The notes under the pieces are model-generated. The model was not told the origin of the DNA, ran no database searches, and saw nothing but the letters and a program-made list of their open reading frames with translations. Both the position numbers and the translations under genes were made by a program. From the NCBI GenBank assembly GCA_033032175.1, contig CM065316.1, positions 8,898,115 through 8,962,114 of the forward strand: a DNA stretch of 64,000 bases, written 5' to 3'. This DNA comes from Saturnia japonica. Taxonomy: Eukaryota; Arthropoda; Insecta; Lepidoptera; Saturniidae. Each line of letters begins with the position of its first letter. Position 1 is the stretch's first letter. Below, piece by piece: positions 1-11,899 of the stretch.

Positions 1-1485
1 TATCTACTTTTGAATGGTTACACCTTAGATAAAAGGATAGTACCCCTTGTATTTATTTATTTTTCCTGTTAAATATCTGCAATCAGTTTAATTATTAGCA
101 GATATATTGATGGTGAATATGTTTTTGTGGGTGAATCCTCCACTGAGTTGCTCCCCCTTCAGGTCTAACTGACCAAGGACTTCACTCAATTTAGTGTAAA
201 ATCAATTTTTAAAATTTATTTTATATTTAGTGTATCCATCAAAATACTTCCAAAAAAGTGTATGGTGTTAGCAATATTAGCAGAACAACATAATATAAAA
301 CAATAAATTTTGAAAAATTTCTTGAATATATGTCGGTTTGCTATTTTGTTAACTCTGCTGCGATACTATACAAACAGGTCAGTCTATGTAGGTGTTTATG
401 TTTGGTTTCAGGGGTTTGTGTTTTGTGTCAGTAGTGTCAAAGAAGGCTCAATTTTAGAATCGCTACTGTCACATTCAGAGTCAAAAATTTTTTACAGTTT
501 GATCACTAGCTATGATGTTTTATAAATATACACAATATTCTGTCCCTAAAAGCAATTTCAACATGGTACAATTTTTTTTATCTGCATATTGAAACAAAAG
601 AGAAAAGAAATCAAAGCATAAGGTCGAAACTCAATTGTCGAAAGAGAACTGAAGGTAATTGCCCACCATTCACAAATGCATGTAAAGAGAGTACTTTAGT
701 ACTGTATCTACTTATAAAATATCATTGATATTTAAGCAAAATATAAAATTTCATACTGCAGAAATAAATAATTTCAGAAATTAAAAATGTAAAAACACAT
801 TTTTTGTAAATCTGACATTACAAGTGTCACTTCTAAGTAGTCATCATAAAGGTGACTTTTGAAAGATTTACTTAAAATAGACAAAGATTTTTGGAGATCA
901 TAAATTTCTTTCTATACCTATATTATTTTGTTAGTTTTTATTTATTTATGTTACAAACTTTACAGCACAATGTAAAAATGGTTAAATAATTAGAATATAA
1001 TTGTAATAAAATAATGCCTAATGATAATGATACTAAGGGTGTATTTAAAAAGAAAAAAAGAGGTTTAAGTTTAATTTAAAATTTAAGTATGTATATGTTT
1101 TATTATTTAACATGTGAGTATGTGTGATTATTATATGAGTGTTTTAGATTTCCAGTATTATTCCTGTACTAACCTCGTACCTTGTTGTTTACATCAAATA
1201 CGAAATACTTATTTTAACATTTTGTGCTGGTTTTTGTTTTGAGTGATATATTTTCAATTTTCCGTTAGGGTGTTAACATTAGTTAGGTTATGTTTGAACT
1301 GTAATCATGATGATCAACCAGAAGCAAATAATTATTACATAGACAAAACCTCAAAATAAAAATAAAATATATTTCTCAAAAACAATTTGTTTTCGCACTT
1401 ATTCCTATAAAGGGGGATTACTTCTAAAATCTTTCAAAACATCAAATTCAGCGGGAGCGATTCTAAAGTCCAACTTCAAAGGGTT
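1..1485. other. AT-rich non-coding DNA downstream of the ISCA2-like exon
   Basis: No convincing gene is visible. The only open frame of note (310-525) starts at TTG and has AT-driven composition. The remaining ISCA2 exons would be expected to lie leftwards on the minus strand, but the conserved C-terminal Gly-Cys-Ser-Cys-Gly motif of that family was not found here, so they probably lie beyond the left edge or were lost. Confidence 0.5.
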
Positions 1486-1513
1486 TTACCACAAGAATTT
1501 CAGGGCAACATAC

Positions 1514-1770
1514 CTGTCATCATTTTCCAATTTGTTGTCCAAGTTAAATTTATACTGAAATCCGGAGCATCCACCACTCTCTACGCTTATTCTGAGAAAA
1601 GCCTTATTGTCTTCGCATAATTGTTTTAATTTCTGTACACATTCATCACTGATTTTTATGCCTTCTGTTGACGGCAACGTTTGAACCGTTTGAGTATAAT
1701 TTATTTTCAACATTCTAATTGATTGACAACATCTTTTATAACCCAACATGTACTTACTCCAATGAAACAT
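1514..1770 (-). CDS. ISCA2-like mitochondrial iron-sulfur cluster assembly protein, first coding exon (partial)
   Basis: A-type iron-sulfur carriers such as ISCA2 help assemble 4Fe-4S clusters in the mitochondrion. The translation has a short basic N-terminus with several Lys/Arg and few acids, as expected of a mitochondrial targeting peptide. It then runs through GIKISDECVQKL and FLRISVESGGCSGFQYKFNL, the family core with the first conserved cysteine in GGCSGFQY. The frame after LENDDR meets a donor (GTATGT on the minus strand, complement at 1508-1513), so the exon ends at 1514. The open frame runs on to 1486 but that tail is intronic. The start could be the ATG at 1770 or the in-frame ATG eight codons later (MLGYKR). 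The C-terminal half with the Cys-Ser-Cys motif was not found, so the gene is partial here. I infer a real host gene from the undamaged frame and the well-placed donor; a dead duplicate cannot be excluded. Confidence 0.72.
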
Positions 1771-2193
1771 TTTGTATTTTTTGAAATGAAATACTCATTA
1801 TTACATTACAATAATACATTTACATTTATTACAATGCACATTACTCTACTCATACTGACTCTACTCTATGCATTGCACCATAGAATTGCACGATTTGTCG
1901 CAGCTGATTTTTGGCGGGGGGGGGCAATGATAATATTATAATTTTTAACAGAGATTTTTAACCCCCGAACCCCGTGAAAGAGCGTGAACGCGACTGTGGA
2001 TGAATAACCGCTTTTTCTATGAAAAACGAACGAACTGCTACTCTATTTAGCAACAACATGTTTTAAAACGAACGAGACCGTTTTTGATAGTACAGATCTA
2101 TTATAATTTTTAGGACTAATTGAATGAACAGTAAACCGTTACAAGAACTACTTTAAATTTGAAGTAACGAATAAGCTACAATTAATCTTATTT

Positions 2194-3340
2194 ATGAAGA
2201 TATACAATACAAATTTGGTTGTAAAAGAAAAACAAAAAGAAGGAAAGAATAAAAACTGGTTTTTGGTTAAACGTCAAGTGCTCCTCAAACATAGCAAAGC
2301 ATCTGTTAAAAGACTTTCGACAACGCGCTGGAGTGCTCATTATGGTGCAGTAAAAGTATTGACTGAAAATTTTGATGGGATAATATCTGCAATTGAGGAA
2401 CTATGTGACCAAGACGTAAATTTAGTAACTAGAGGTGCTGCACAAAATCTTATGCCTGCTGTGTGCAATTTCTCATTTCTTTGTTTTCTTTTCTTTTGGA
2501 ATGATGTGCTAAGGGATGTGAACAATGCTCAGATTGCATTACAAAGTAAAGGTTTATGTGTTGATGAAATAATCATAAAACTAGAAGCACTTCGTCTATT
2601 CATTGGAGAGAAACGGTTGCATCTAGCAGAAGAGGCAATATATTTTGCTGTACAAAAATCGGAAAAATACAACATTTCGATGGAACGACGAATTCGTCGC
2701 AAGAAAAGAAAGACCGGTGAGTTAGCATCGTCCACCGATGCTGGACTTACACTTAGAGCGGAACTTCAAAAGGACATGTTAGAATGTCTTGACAGATTCA
2801 ATATTGAACTCGAAACAAGAGTAAAGTCCATTAAAGACGTAGCTTCATTGTTTGAGGTTGTGCAGTCAAAGACCTTACTTTCGGCAAACACTGAACAGTT
2901 AAAATTTGTTATATCAAAATTTACTAACCTTTACGATGAAGTATCAGTAACAGAACTCCTTTTAGAAATACCAAGATTGAGAAGACATTTAAAAGCGGCT
3001 AATATTACTGTCTCTAATTGGGTGACACTGGACTTTTTGAAATTTATTGTGGAATGGGATTTTACAGAATCTCTTCCGAATCTAACAACGGTCGCACTAA
3101 AGTTATTTATAACAATATGTGCATCAGTTGCTTCATGTGAGAGAAGTTTCAGCAAATTAAAATTAATTAAAAATTAACTTGCGGTCTACAATGACTGAAA
3201 CCAGATTAAACAATCTTGGTATTTTAACGATAGAACATGAAGCAACACAAAATATAAATTTTGAAGACGTGATTTCGGAGTTCGCTAGTGTCAAAGCTAG
3301 TCTGAATAAAGTAGGAAGACAAGTTAATTTATTGATTTAA
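2194..3340 (+). pseudogene. Decayed hAT-superfamily transposase (ZMYM1-like), C-terminal part
   Basis: hAT transposases cut and paste DNA in the nucleus, and their C-terminus holds the dimerisation domain. The frame 2194-3177 encodes STTRWSAHYGAVK near the start and FITICASVASCERSFSKLKL near the end, the signature of the hAT dimerisation region as seen in ZMYM1-like proteins. After a stop at 3175-3177 the homology continues in another frame from LRSTMTETRLNNLGILTIEH to a stop at 3338-3340. One extra base in the Lys/Asn-rich run near 3172 therefore explains the break. The N-terminal zinc finger and the first catalytic region are absent, and no terminal inverted repeats were recognised around it. 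It is a truncated, frameshifted remnant. Confidence 0.8.
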
Positions 3341-6000
3341 CTGTTTAGCTACAAAAACTTAGATAGGTACCTAGTGATTTAATTTATTTTCATTTCGTTC
3401 GTAACTGTATAGTTGGTGGAGGTATTTATGTAAACAATCACAGTAGCTGAAGAAAAACAGCTTGTTACAAAAATCCCTAGATGTAAAACAGGTGACCCCG
3501 ACCAAGTCACTGGTTTCGTTACGTTTCTTGAAAATGACGTAACGACCCACGTCTAATGAGTACCAATCATTTATGTACTCATTTGCAGTGTGACCACATT
3601 TTAATTCGTCAATCTACTTCGGAAACTTTCAAAATCTACCAAAAACTACCAGAGCCCCGAAGTTTCAAACAGAGGTTTCAAATTTATAGGCCAATTATTT
3701 ATACCTTTTATCCAATTATTTATGCCAACGGAGATTAGGAAAAAATTTCTTCGATAACAAATGAATAACTTCTTGAAAAATGGTGATAAAACTTTTAAAA
3801 ACCCCCGCTGCCAGTGTTGCCAAGTTAGCCATTTTGTGGCTATATCTGACAACATTTAAGATTTATTTATCCAAAAACATCTAATATTAATGGCTAAATA
3901 TTTTAGCCACACATTTAGCAACTCTTGTAAAATACACAATATTTTATAATTCCATATCATAGCACTTGTTTTCACATATCTACAATGCCAACGGAGAAGC
4001 AGTATTTCATTAAGTACCTCTGGAACCTCTATCCTTCTCTCTCAAATGCTGAGGGGGAAGATTATTAAAATTTAGCATCCTGAGAGTGGTAAAGAAAAAG
4101 TAGGTTTAGAAATAAGATGAGCTCACATACTCATAATTGTTTACTAAGAAAAAGGGATTATTCAAAAACTGCTTTCCTTGTTTCTAAAAAAACAGGAACA
4201 GCAACGTTCTATGAATGTTATGTTGAATCAACGTATAATCAATAAATAAAACGTTTTTATGTTATGAACTTGTGTTTGTTTTCAAGCCAAATTTTTGGCT
4301 ACTTTTAGCCACTTTTTAGGGTACGAATTTTTTTACATTCTGGCAATTTCTTCAAAGTGGTTGGCCACTTCTTGTTCCCTTGTCTTGGAAACACTGTGCT
4401 CTGACCCTAAGCTCACTGGCTCCATAGAGACTGGCTCAGTGGCTCACTTTCGTGTAGGAAGTATGTTTCGCTTGCGCTCAACACACAATTACGCAACATG
4501 ATGCGGCAAAACCATATAAATAAAATGACTCATGCAATAACACGCATAATTCCATTTAAACAAGCGAGAAATAAATATACTTTTTAATTTCGATAATACT
4601 TAATTATATTCTACGGTCAAATCGCTTTGACCTAGAGTTACCCCAAGCACCAACAGTCTTGGAGTTAGTGTTAGGTACATTTAATTACGTTCTGTTTTTT
4701 ATGTCTAGCTGATCGCCATTATTTAAACAAATAATATCGTGTTTTTATTCATTTTGCTATTTTTAATAAACGTAAACACTCGTGTAGCATAGACATCCTT
4801 TATCCCTTTAAATGTTTACATACAATACGATGGTTGAGAAAAAAATGAGTAACACAGGTATAATTGCGAATATTTGTAATATTACTGTTTAGTTTCATTA
4901 GGCTTTCGCAATAATTGAGTAGAGGCTTATTTAGATCAGTATCCATTCATTGGAAGAGTATAACTAAAACTGGTCGTATAGAACAAGGAGACTCCTAAAT
5001 CTGTAACTATCCGTAATTTTGTACATAAGTAAATAATCACCTAGTTTAATTTCATGTGGCATATTATTGCTTTATTTTACGTGTTTTTTACATGTTCATG
5101 CGAGCAACTGACGCATAACGTCAGGTTTAGGAGACTATTATCTCCAGCTCACAATAATGTCAACTATTTATTAATTGAAAAAATTGTGTGTACTTATGTA
5201 TGCACGTAAGAATTTGTTGGCATAACAAAACAAAAATAACTTCAAAAATTAAAATAATAAAAGTTTACGATAATTAATTTACATTATTATCATTGCTTGC
5301 TAACTTCATAATGTCGCACTTTGACAAGATGCTCGCGCAGCTTAGAAAGAAATATAACTTCAAAAAGTTTCATTGGACTTACTATTTTTTTTACAATTTC
5401 TGCCAGCTCACAGACTCGATCCGACTACTACTACTTTAACACACTTAAAAATATCTTAGCTTCAACAATACTACACTGGTGACACTAGACTGGTGATCGG
5501 TTTACTGATTAGTTTTATGAAATCAACTACTAGACTGACAGCTTACTTACTATGACTTAATCTTTTTCAACACTAACTCCAGGGCTATAAAGTGTGCAAA
5601 CGATACAGAATGAGTTAGCGCGGGGAAATAACAGCATCGGAATTCGAGCTGAGGTATCATCGGCCCTTAATGCGATATACAATTCACTAAAACCCTTTGA
5701 TGTGCCGAAAAAACCGCCACCCGAGATAAACTTAATGTCTAACGTCACGAAGAGTGCCACATATCAATTATTGCGTTAAAGTGTTGGCCACATATGCTTA
5801 ATATCTCAATTATCGCGTTAATTAATGAGTTATGGCACATATATAACAGAAGCTTTAAAATAAGGAATAATGTAATGCATTATTCCTACGCAATGTATAA
5901 AAAAACTATTAAAGGCACTATTTATTATTCTACTGTCGGTTATCCTTTTATTATTGCAATAATACAAATTTATAAAATAATAATGTAAAAATATAGCAGT
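3341..6000. other. AT-rich intergenic DNA with no recognised gene
   Basis: Mostly low-complexity AT-rich sequence. The only stretch that reads like protein is 5594-5779 (+), about 61 residues starting at a GTG and including LARGNNSIGIRAEVSSALNAIY and a KKPPPEINLMSN segment. It lies some 250 bases upstream of an RT pseudogene and could be part of the same dead retroelement or chance. I see no splice sites, promoter or poly(A) signal that would support a host gene. Confidence 0.4.
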
Positions 6001-6019
6001 AACAACAGTCGGCTCTAAT

Positions 6020-6970
6020 TACCTAATACCAGAGCTAATACAAAAGAATAATAAGGCAGCTGGGATCGTGGGTATTCCTGGTGAACTGCTCAAGTACGGA
6101 GGCGAAGAACTACACATTTCGATATGGAAACTTTTTGCCAGATGTGGCGTGACGAATGAGTGCCATCCGAGTTTAATATATCCCGAATATGTGCTTTGTA
6201 CAAAAACAAGGATGACAGATCTGATTGTAATTGCTATCGTGGTGTGTCGCTTCTTTCTGTTCCCGGAAAAATCTTTGCTAGGGTACTTCTCAATTGTCTT
6301 ATTAGGGTATCGGAGAATTTTTTGCCAGAAACATAATTTGGTTTTCGCCTTGGGAGAGGAACATCTGAAGCTATCTTCTGCAATTGTCAGCTTCAAGAAA
6401 AAAGCGGTGAATAATGTCAACTAATGTAAAGCAGGGTTAGTAGTCTTGCGCCGACTCTATTCGCTCTATATTTCGCAGTTGTCGTCAAGACTACGTTGCA
6501 GATGAAACCAGAAGGCATAGCAATACGCTTCCGTTTTGATGGAGGGATGTTAAATTTGGATAGACTGAAAGCACGAAACAAAGTCTCATGTGATAAAGTA
6601 ACGGAAATTATGTAAGCAGACGACTTGTGTTTTCTGGCGGATTGTCCATCTTCTTTACAAAGGATGATATCTAGTCTCGACGAGTCATGTAAAAAATTCG
6701 GCCTCAAAATCAGCATAGGCAAAACTGAAGTAATGGCTGTAGGTTCGCACAATGTGCCTCTACAAACATGTATTGGTCAGCACGCCTTAAAGCAGGTTTA
6801 AAATTTAGGTACTTGGGAAGCGCTATTACATCTAAGTGCGAACTTGATGCTGAAATTAATGCCAGAATCGGTGCAGCTTCTACTTGTTTTGGTTAGCTAA
6901 GTTCAAACGTTTTTCGCTCCCATGACCTCAAATTAGCGACCAAAGGCTCTGTTTTCCATCAAAAACATAA
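6020..6970 (+). pseudogene. Non-LTR retrotransposon reverse transcriptase remnant
   Basis: Reverse transcriptases of this type copy the element's RNA at a nicked target site. Pieces of the RT domain appear in order but in shifting frames: NNKAAGIVGIPGELLKYGGEEL (palm start) at about 6045, then a frameshifted FCQKHNLVFALG block near 6330. SLAPTLFALYFAVVVKT follows near 6440. The catalytic motif near 6615 reads stop-ADD instead of an aromatic or small residue before ADD, and is followed by LCFLADCPSSLQRMISSLD and [20 protein letters not shown]-terminal stretch ([10 protein letters not shown], then [30 protein letters not shown]) runs to about 6960. Several stops and frameshifts make it dead. 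The similarity is to lepidopteran RTE/Jockey-like polyproteins; the exact clade was not determined. Confidence 0.82.
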
Positions 6971-7084
6971 CTGTGAAATGAGAGCCAAGTTATTATTGAA
7001 TAAGATATTGTTGACTTCAATGACCAAAGGAGTGAGATCTAAATGGGTGCCAAGTTCAATGGTCAGTCTTGAAATTTATTTATA

Positions 7085-7640
7085 ACAATATCAAATATTT
7101 TATAACAACTTAAAAAATCATTTCTACCAGCCTCGGTTGTTTAACAGCAAGCTTTTCCATGGTTTGCAATTGTTAACAATACAGATCTGCCGTTATCGTC
7201 TGGCTAGATCTTAGGAAGCTGTAGTGTATGACACCAGCATTGCACCACCAAACACTCACCAGTACCTTTTCTGAGTCAACTTTCGCTTGGGACAGTATTT
7301 CCGATTGTCGTAAAGAATACATTTTTCGTCACGTAACAATACGATTCCAAATTCCCTCATTATTGTGACGGTTGAGTAATGGAACGCAGCACTCAATGCG
7401 TGTTTGTTGGTGTGATTCAGTCAATTCATGCGGTACCAATTTCTCGACCTTTTTCAGTTTTATTATTTGTTTCACGAGAATTAAAATTGTTTTATCACTC
7501 ATACCGAAGCCTGCCGCTAACTCTGACGTGGTTTGCGATGGATCCGCTTCCTCGATCACCTTTAATTCTTCAATATCATACATCATTAAGCCTTCGAGCT
7601 GTTTCTGCAGCGCTGATGCCACTTAATCCATGCTACAATG
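7085..7640 (-). pseudogene. Mariner transposase fragment (N-terminal to middle part)
   Basis: On the minus strand the frame 7622-7329 encodes SQTTSELAAGFGMSDKTILI (helix-turn-helix region), VEKLVPHELTESHQQTRIECC (the linker typical of mariner transposases) and LLNRHNNEGIWNRIVT. Downstream in broken frames come LYDNRKYCPKRKLTQKRYW and, near 7130, KLAVKQPRLV. The acidic TCDEKW catalytic block should sit near 7325 but is damaged. The copy stops at about the KLAVKQPR segment and has no recognised terminal repeats. It is a close relative of the fragment at 39.8-40.4 kb. Confidence 0.8.
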
Positions 7641-7767
7641 AAGTGATTCTGAATCCGATTTTGGTAAGAACGTGTATGATAAACGAAATCGTTCGTCGTA
7701 CTGGTTGGTTGGACAAAGGAGGCAGCCAAAGTTTACTGCAGAGGTGTGTCTAAAATGTCAAATTAGG

Positions 7768-7880
7768 ATGAACGGGCTCGCTGTCAAACAATCGAGACTT
7801 GTGAATTGTTGTAGTCCATTGTTACTCTACAACTCGACTCACCAGCCCTTGTTCCAACCCAGTGAACACGTTACCTTACC
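7768..7880 (+). pseudogene. Mariner transposase C-terminal fragment, opposite orientation
   Basis: The plus strand encodes GLAVKQSRLVNCCSPLLLYN followed by STHQPLFQPSEHV. This matches the segment of mariner transposases that normally follows KLAVKQ and precedes the HDNARPH catalytic block; the aspartate-containing motif is degraded. It lies about 130 bases from the N-terminal piece of a similar transposase on the other strand, giving a head-to-head arrangement that a single intact element cannot have. Confidence 0.65.
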
Positions 7881-7889
7881 TTACCATCA

Positions 7890-10290
7890 CACACAAGATA
7901 TACGATCACAGCGTTTTGATATAAACATGACATAAAACTGATATGATTAGTAATGTTTAAGTTATGTCATACTCTGTGATTTTTAATGTAGCTCATACTG
8001 ATATAAAAATGATTTTTATGTGATGTAATGGCATTATTTTATATCTTCCGTTCATCTGATGTAATATGAATACTATATTGTTGCATAATATGAGAGTTCG
8101 AATTTTTCTGTACAACTGACACAAGGATAAAATCCTACAATCACTTAACTGATAAGTCACATTTTTATGTGGAGTAGATATAGTAATAAAATCAAAATTT
8201 TATATAATTGTCTGCCTTGTCTGTCTGTTTTGTCTGATATAACAGTGAATCTTATCGTTACATAACTAGTTTTTTACCTACGGTTGATATATCAATAAAG
8301 TCAATATTTTTATGTTGCTTTTTTATATTGATATAAGATGGCACTGCCACAATTTTGTTCTAGTTATCGTTTTGTTTTATACATTGAAAATAAGGGTTTG
8401 TTTTTATGATCCAATTATTTGCTTCTTTATGTAACACGGGTAACACTAACACATCAATTCGTTCAACTGCCGAAGTACCTCTAATGTTGAGTCATTTTCA
8501 TATGCAAGTGCGAATCATGTTCATAGTTAGGTACTTCAGCAGTAACTTGAAAATTTAGTCAATATAACATAACACAGCATCACACCTGTATTCCTCGAAG
8601 GGTTAGGCAGAGGCGTACTAATGTACACCCACAGTTCGCCGAGTTAGTGATAATAATATTCACGTTATCGACCCTTTACCGCAATTTTTATCAAAATGAT
8701 GTCAGGGTTTTAATTTCCCACATCATGAATATATTAAACGGATGTGAAAAATACATAAAAATAGCGAAATATTATGTCATTTCAATCTTATTGCTGAGTA
8801 ATTTTTGTGACATAACGCGTGATATTGCTCGGTGTCATTCAGATATCACATTGACAATAAAAAGAGACAGATACATAAATACATAAGATTTAACGTGGGA
8901 GAAAATGAGATAGGAAAGTTTTTGAAAATGGTAAAATGGTACAAAAGAGGTTTGTTGCCACGCAATAATTCACCAAAAAGGCACGAAACAAAAACTTTTT
9001 AGACAACACTTATGACATTCTGTTACTGATTGATATTATGTTACGTTACCATGGATATTTCAAATGTGCATTAATTGAAAATGATATTGTGAATAATTAT
9101 TGTGAGTACTTGTCTGTAAATTTTCATAAACCTTAAATTAGTGCGTCTTTGATCATTTTATGAATTTAAAAAAAAAACATAGACGTGAAGGTTTCACTTC
9201 CACCACTTGTGAATTGCACAATTTTTTTTTTATAGTAGCTCGGTAAATTGGCGGTACTATCCCTGATGGTAAGCACAGTATAATCCTAACACAACGGTGA
9301 CCAACGAGACATCTTAATCAATCGATAGTCACCGCTGTCATGCCGGCCTGCAATGACTTAACTGGATATGCACAGGCTGACCCCGAAACGTAGCACACAA
9401 AAGCGAGTCACTATGACGGACTTTTCACCATATAAATGGGACACGGTGTACTGTACAGTCCTACCACCCTGCTATCGCCATTTCCTCGTTCATTACTCAG
9501 CAGGGTGCACCACCTAGGGTTGTTACCTTTTTTGTAAAAAACATAGTATATTTAAAAAAAAAACACAAAAATATAGTACTTTTAGAAATTAAAAAAAAAT
9601 ATAGTACATACCTATTTATTTTTAATCCTTAAAAATTAGTAACTGCCGATAAAAGGAGTAAATTTTTTTCAGGTTTCATGTATGCGAATTTCTTTATTCC
9701 ACTATAATTTTTAAATGCCTGAATACATTTGGATATTTAGGGTGTCGTTAGAATTCCTACATCATCCCGAGTGACATTGACTTTTTGAAAAATTCAATAT
9801 GATGGTAGTATGGATCCAATTTTTTTTTCCATTTTTGTTGATTTATTACAAAATGGTAATCAAATTGAAAGGCTTTATGAGCACATTCCAAAAATATATA
9901 ATTTATAATAAAATGCCAAAACGAACTAAAAAGTATATACAAGTTGCATTATTTAACGGTTTAAACAAAGGGAAAGATCACATGTTTCATCAAACACCTG
10001 TTGTTTGCTTTGTTGTTGTGCAAATTTTTGATATTAATAATGTTTAATTTATAATCATTCATTCATTCATTATTTTCATGTTTAAATTCAGAAATGGGTA
10101 TTGCTTAAGTTGGGTTAAAATCAAACAATTTATTTGAAAGTTTTAAGCTTTTACTAATACCGTGATCTATGATTACTTTGTTACAATTTACAATGCGAGT
10201 AACGCGTTATAGACAGTTGGTACTGTAGGCGAGCATGAGCGCAGAGCTGTATGGATTTGAATTCCTAAAAAATCGATTATTTTTGAAAGT
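7890..10290. other. AT-rich intergenic DNA with a SINE fragment and an unassigned GC-richer patch
   Basis: No gene recognised. A SINE piece lies at 8575-8650. The patch at 9225-9530 is richer in GC than its surroundings, starts next to a T-run and ends near GCAGGGTGCACCACCTAGG; it looks like a dispersed repeat but I cannot name it. Short poly(A/T) runs and AT-biased open frames fill the rest. Confidence 0.4.
8575..8650 (-). repeat. tRNA-derived lepidopteran SINE, 3'-end fragment
   Basis: Contains GTATTCCTCGAAGGGTTAGG, then CAGAGGCGTACTAATGTACACC and ACAGTTCGCCGAG, the same core as the copies at 30.02, 46.08 and 46.57 kb. Only the 3' part of the unit is present; the tRNA-like head is missing. 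Confidence 0.7.
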
Positions 10291-10291
10291 A

Positions 10292-11549
10292 TTAGGTCGG
10301 GGAAAAAGTGTTTCGCTTAACGTAGGTATAAACTTGTTATAAAATATTATTTGGCTGTACTATTTGTATCTGGCTGGTTTGGTAACATTAAAAAGGTTAA
10401 ATTTAAAATAAAAATGAAAAAGTTGTTTCGTACTATTTTTCATTTGTTTTTCTTTCTGTAAAAATGAGTAAATCTAATGAAGAAATCCGATAAATTTAAA
10501 AATATTATTACAAAAAAGGCAAAAATGAAACCCAAGCCGCGGAAAAACATTTGTGATGTTTATGGACCTAAAGCAGTGTCAGTAAGAGAGTAGCCCAAAG
10601 TTGGTTCAAACGTTTTCAGTCCGGAAATTTTGATGTTAAAGATGCACCTCGCTCTGGTCGCCCTGTTATGAATAAAATGGACGCCATTTTTGAAAAAGTG
10701 GAGCAAGAGCGGCATACCAGTAGTTACGATGTAGCTGAAGAACTGGAAATTGACGACAAAACAGTTTTAACCTATTTGAAGAAAGCTGGCTATACCAAAA
10801 AGCTCGATATTTGGGTGCCACACGAGCTCACTGATCCGTGTACTCATTTGCGATTCATTATTGAGACGTAATGAAACCGAGCCGTTTTTGAAGAGATTGA
10901 TAACTGGCGATGAAAAGTGGATCACGTACGACAAGAACATGTGAAAAAGGTACCGTGGTCTAAGGTCGGCCAGGCTTCACAGACTGTGGCTAAACATGGG
11001 CTAACTCGAAATAAGGTGATGCTGTGTGTATGGTGGGACTGGAAGGGCATTGTTCATTATGAGCTTTTACCGCTCAACAAACCCATTGATTCGAATCTCT
11101 ACTACCAACAACTGATGAGATTAAAAAAATCAGTTGAGAAAAAGCGGCCGGAAGTGATCAACAGGAAGGGCGTGGTCTTTCAACATGATAACGCTATACC
11201 ACACACATATTCAGCCACTCAGCAAAAATAAAGAGAGTTTGACTGGTAGGTGTTAGTGCATCCACCATATAGCCCTGACCTTGCACCTTCAGATTTTCAC
11301 CTGTTTCGGTCTCTCCAGAACTCTTTAGGTTCTGTAAGGTTAACATCAAGAGAGGACTGCCAAAACTATTTGTCGCGTTTTATTTTTGATCAGAAGTCTC
11401 AAAGTTTCTACAGTAATGAGATCTCTATCTACAAAATGGCAGAAAGCCATCGAACAAAACGACACATATATAATGTAAATAAACTTAAAAAAAAAAAAAT
11501 GTCTTGAGTTTTCATATAAAAATACGAAGAAACTTTTTCCCCGACCTAT
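10292..11549 (+). mobile_element. Mariner transposon, complete ends, inactive
   Basis: A 1258 bp element bounded by inverted repeats sharing TAGGTCGGGGAAAAAGT, flanked on both sides by a TA dinucleotide (10290-10291 and 11550-11551), the mariner target duplication. The outermost bases differ slightly between the two ends. Full-length mariners are about 1.3 kb, so little is deleted. Confidence 0.9.
10464..11505 (+). pseudogene. Mariner transposase, broken by stops and frameshifts
   Basis: Mariner transposases are DDD enzymes that cut at their inverted repeats. The copy starts MSKSNEEIR and is then interrupted by stops. It resumes with VAQSWFKRFQSGNFDVKDAP and EKVEQERHTSSYDVAEELEI (helix-turn-helix), then IWVPHELT. 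The three catalytic aspartates are still readable: in TGDEKWITYDKN near 10908, in VVFQHDNAIPH near 11184, and in SPDLAPSDFHLF near 11285 (last D of the D34D pair). A stop follows the Q-rich segment near 11229, another follows the LRFIIET block, and the N-terminus has at least two stops and one frameshift. It is a dead copy inside otherwise preserved transposon ends. Confidence 0.88.
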
Positions 11550-11899
11550 TAATAAATCAATTAAAAATTATCGATTATTGTTTTAAGAATAATTGATTTT
11601 TTAATAGATTTTTGTCTTATTTTCTTGAGAAATTGAATTAAACAACTGTTATATCCACAATCATAACTTTCTTATTCAAATAATCAACTTAAACGTTTCA
11701 GTATAGAGACATAAGTAATTATTGTTCGTAACGGAGAATGCCCATTCTTGTACCAAAATAAGTTGTATTAATAAGGTTGAATAAAAAAAATACTGTTTTT
11801 TTTTTCATATTACTTTACGACCTTATGTCCTCGGAATTTGGTTTTCTAAGAAGGAATATTCTTTCAACTTTAAAAGTATTATCTATACTGTTTATATGT

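Noticed and set aside
310..525. 71-codon plus-strand open frame near the left edge
   Set aside because: Starts at TTG, has no recognisable domain and its composition follows the AT-rich DNA.
1387..1485. Short minus-strand frame PLKLDFRIAPAEFDVLKDFR just below the ISCA2-like exon
   Set aside because: Only about 26 codons, preceded by a stop and lying in the proposed intron; no homology recognised.
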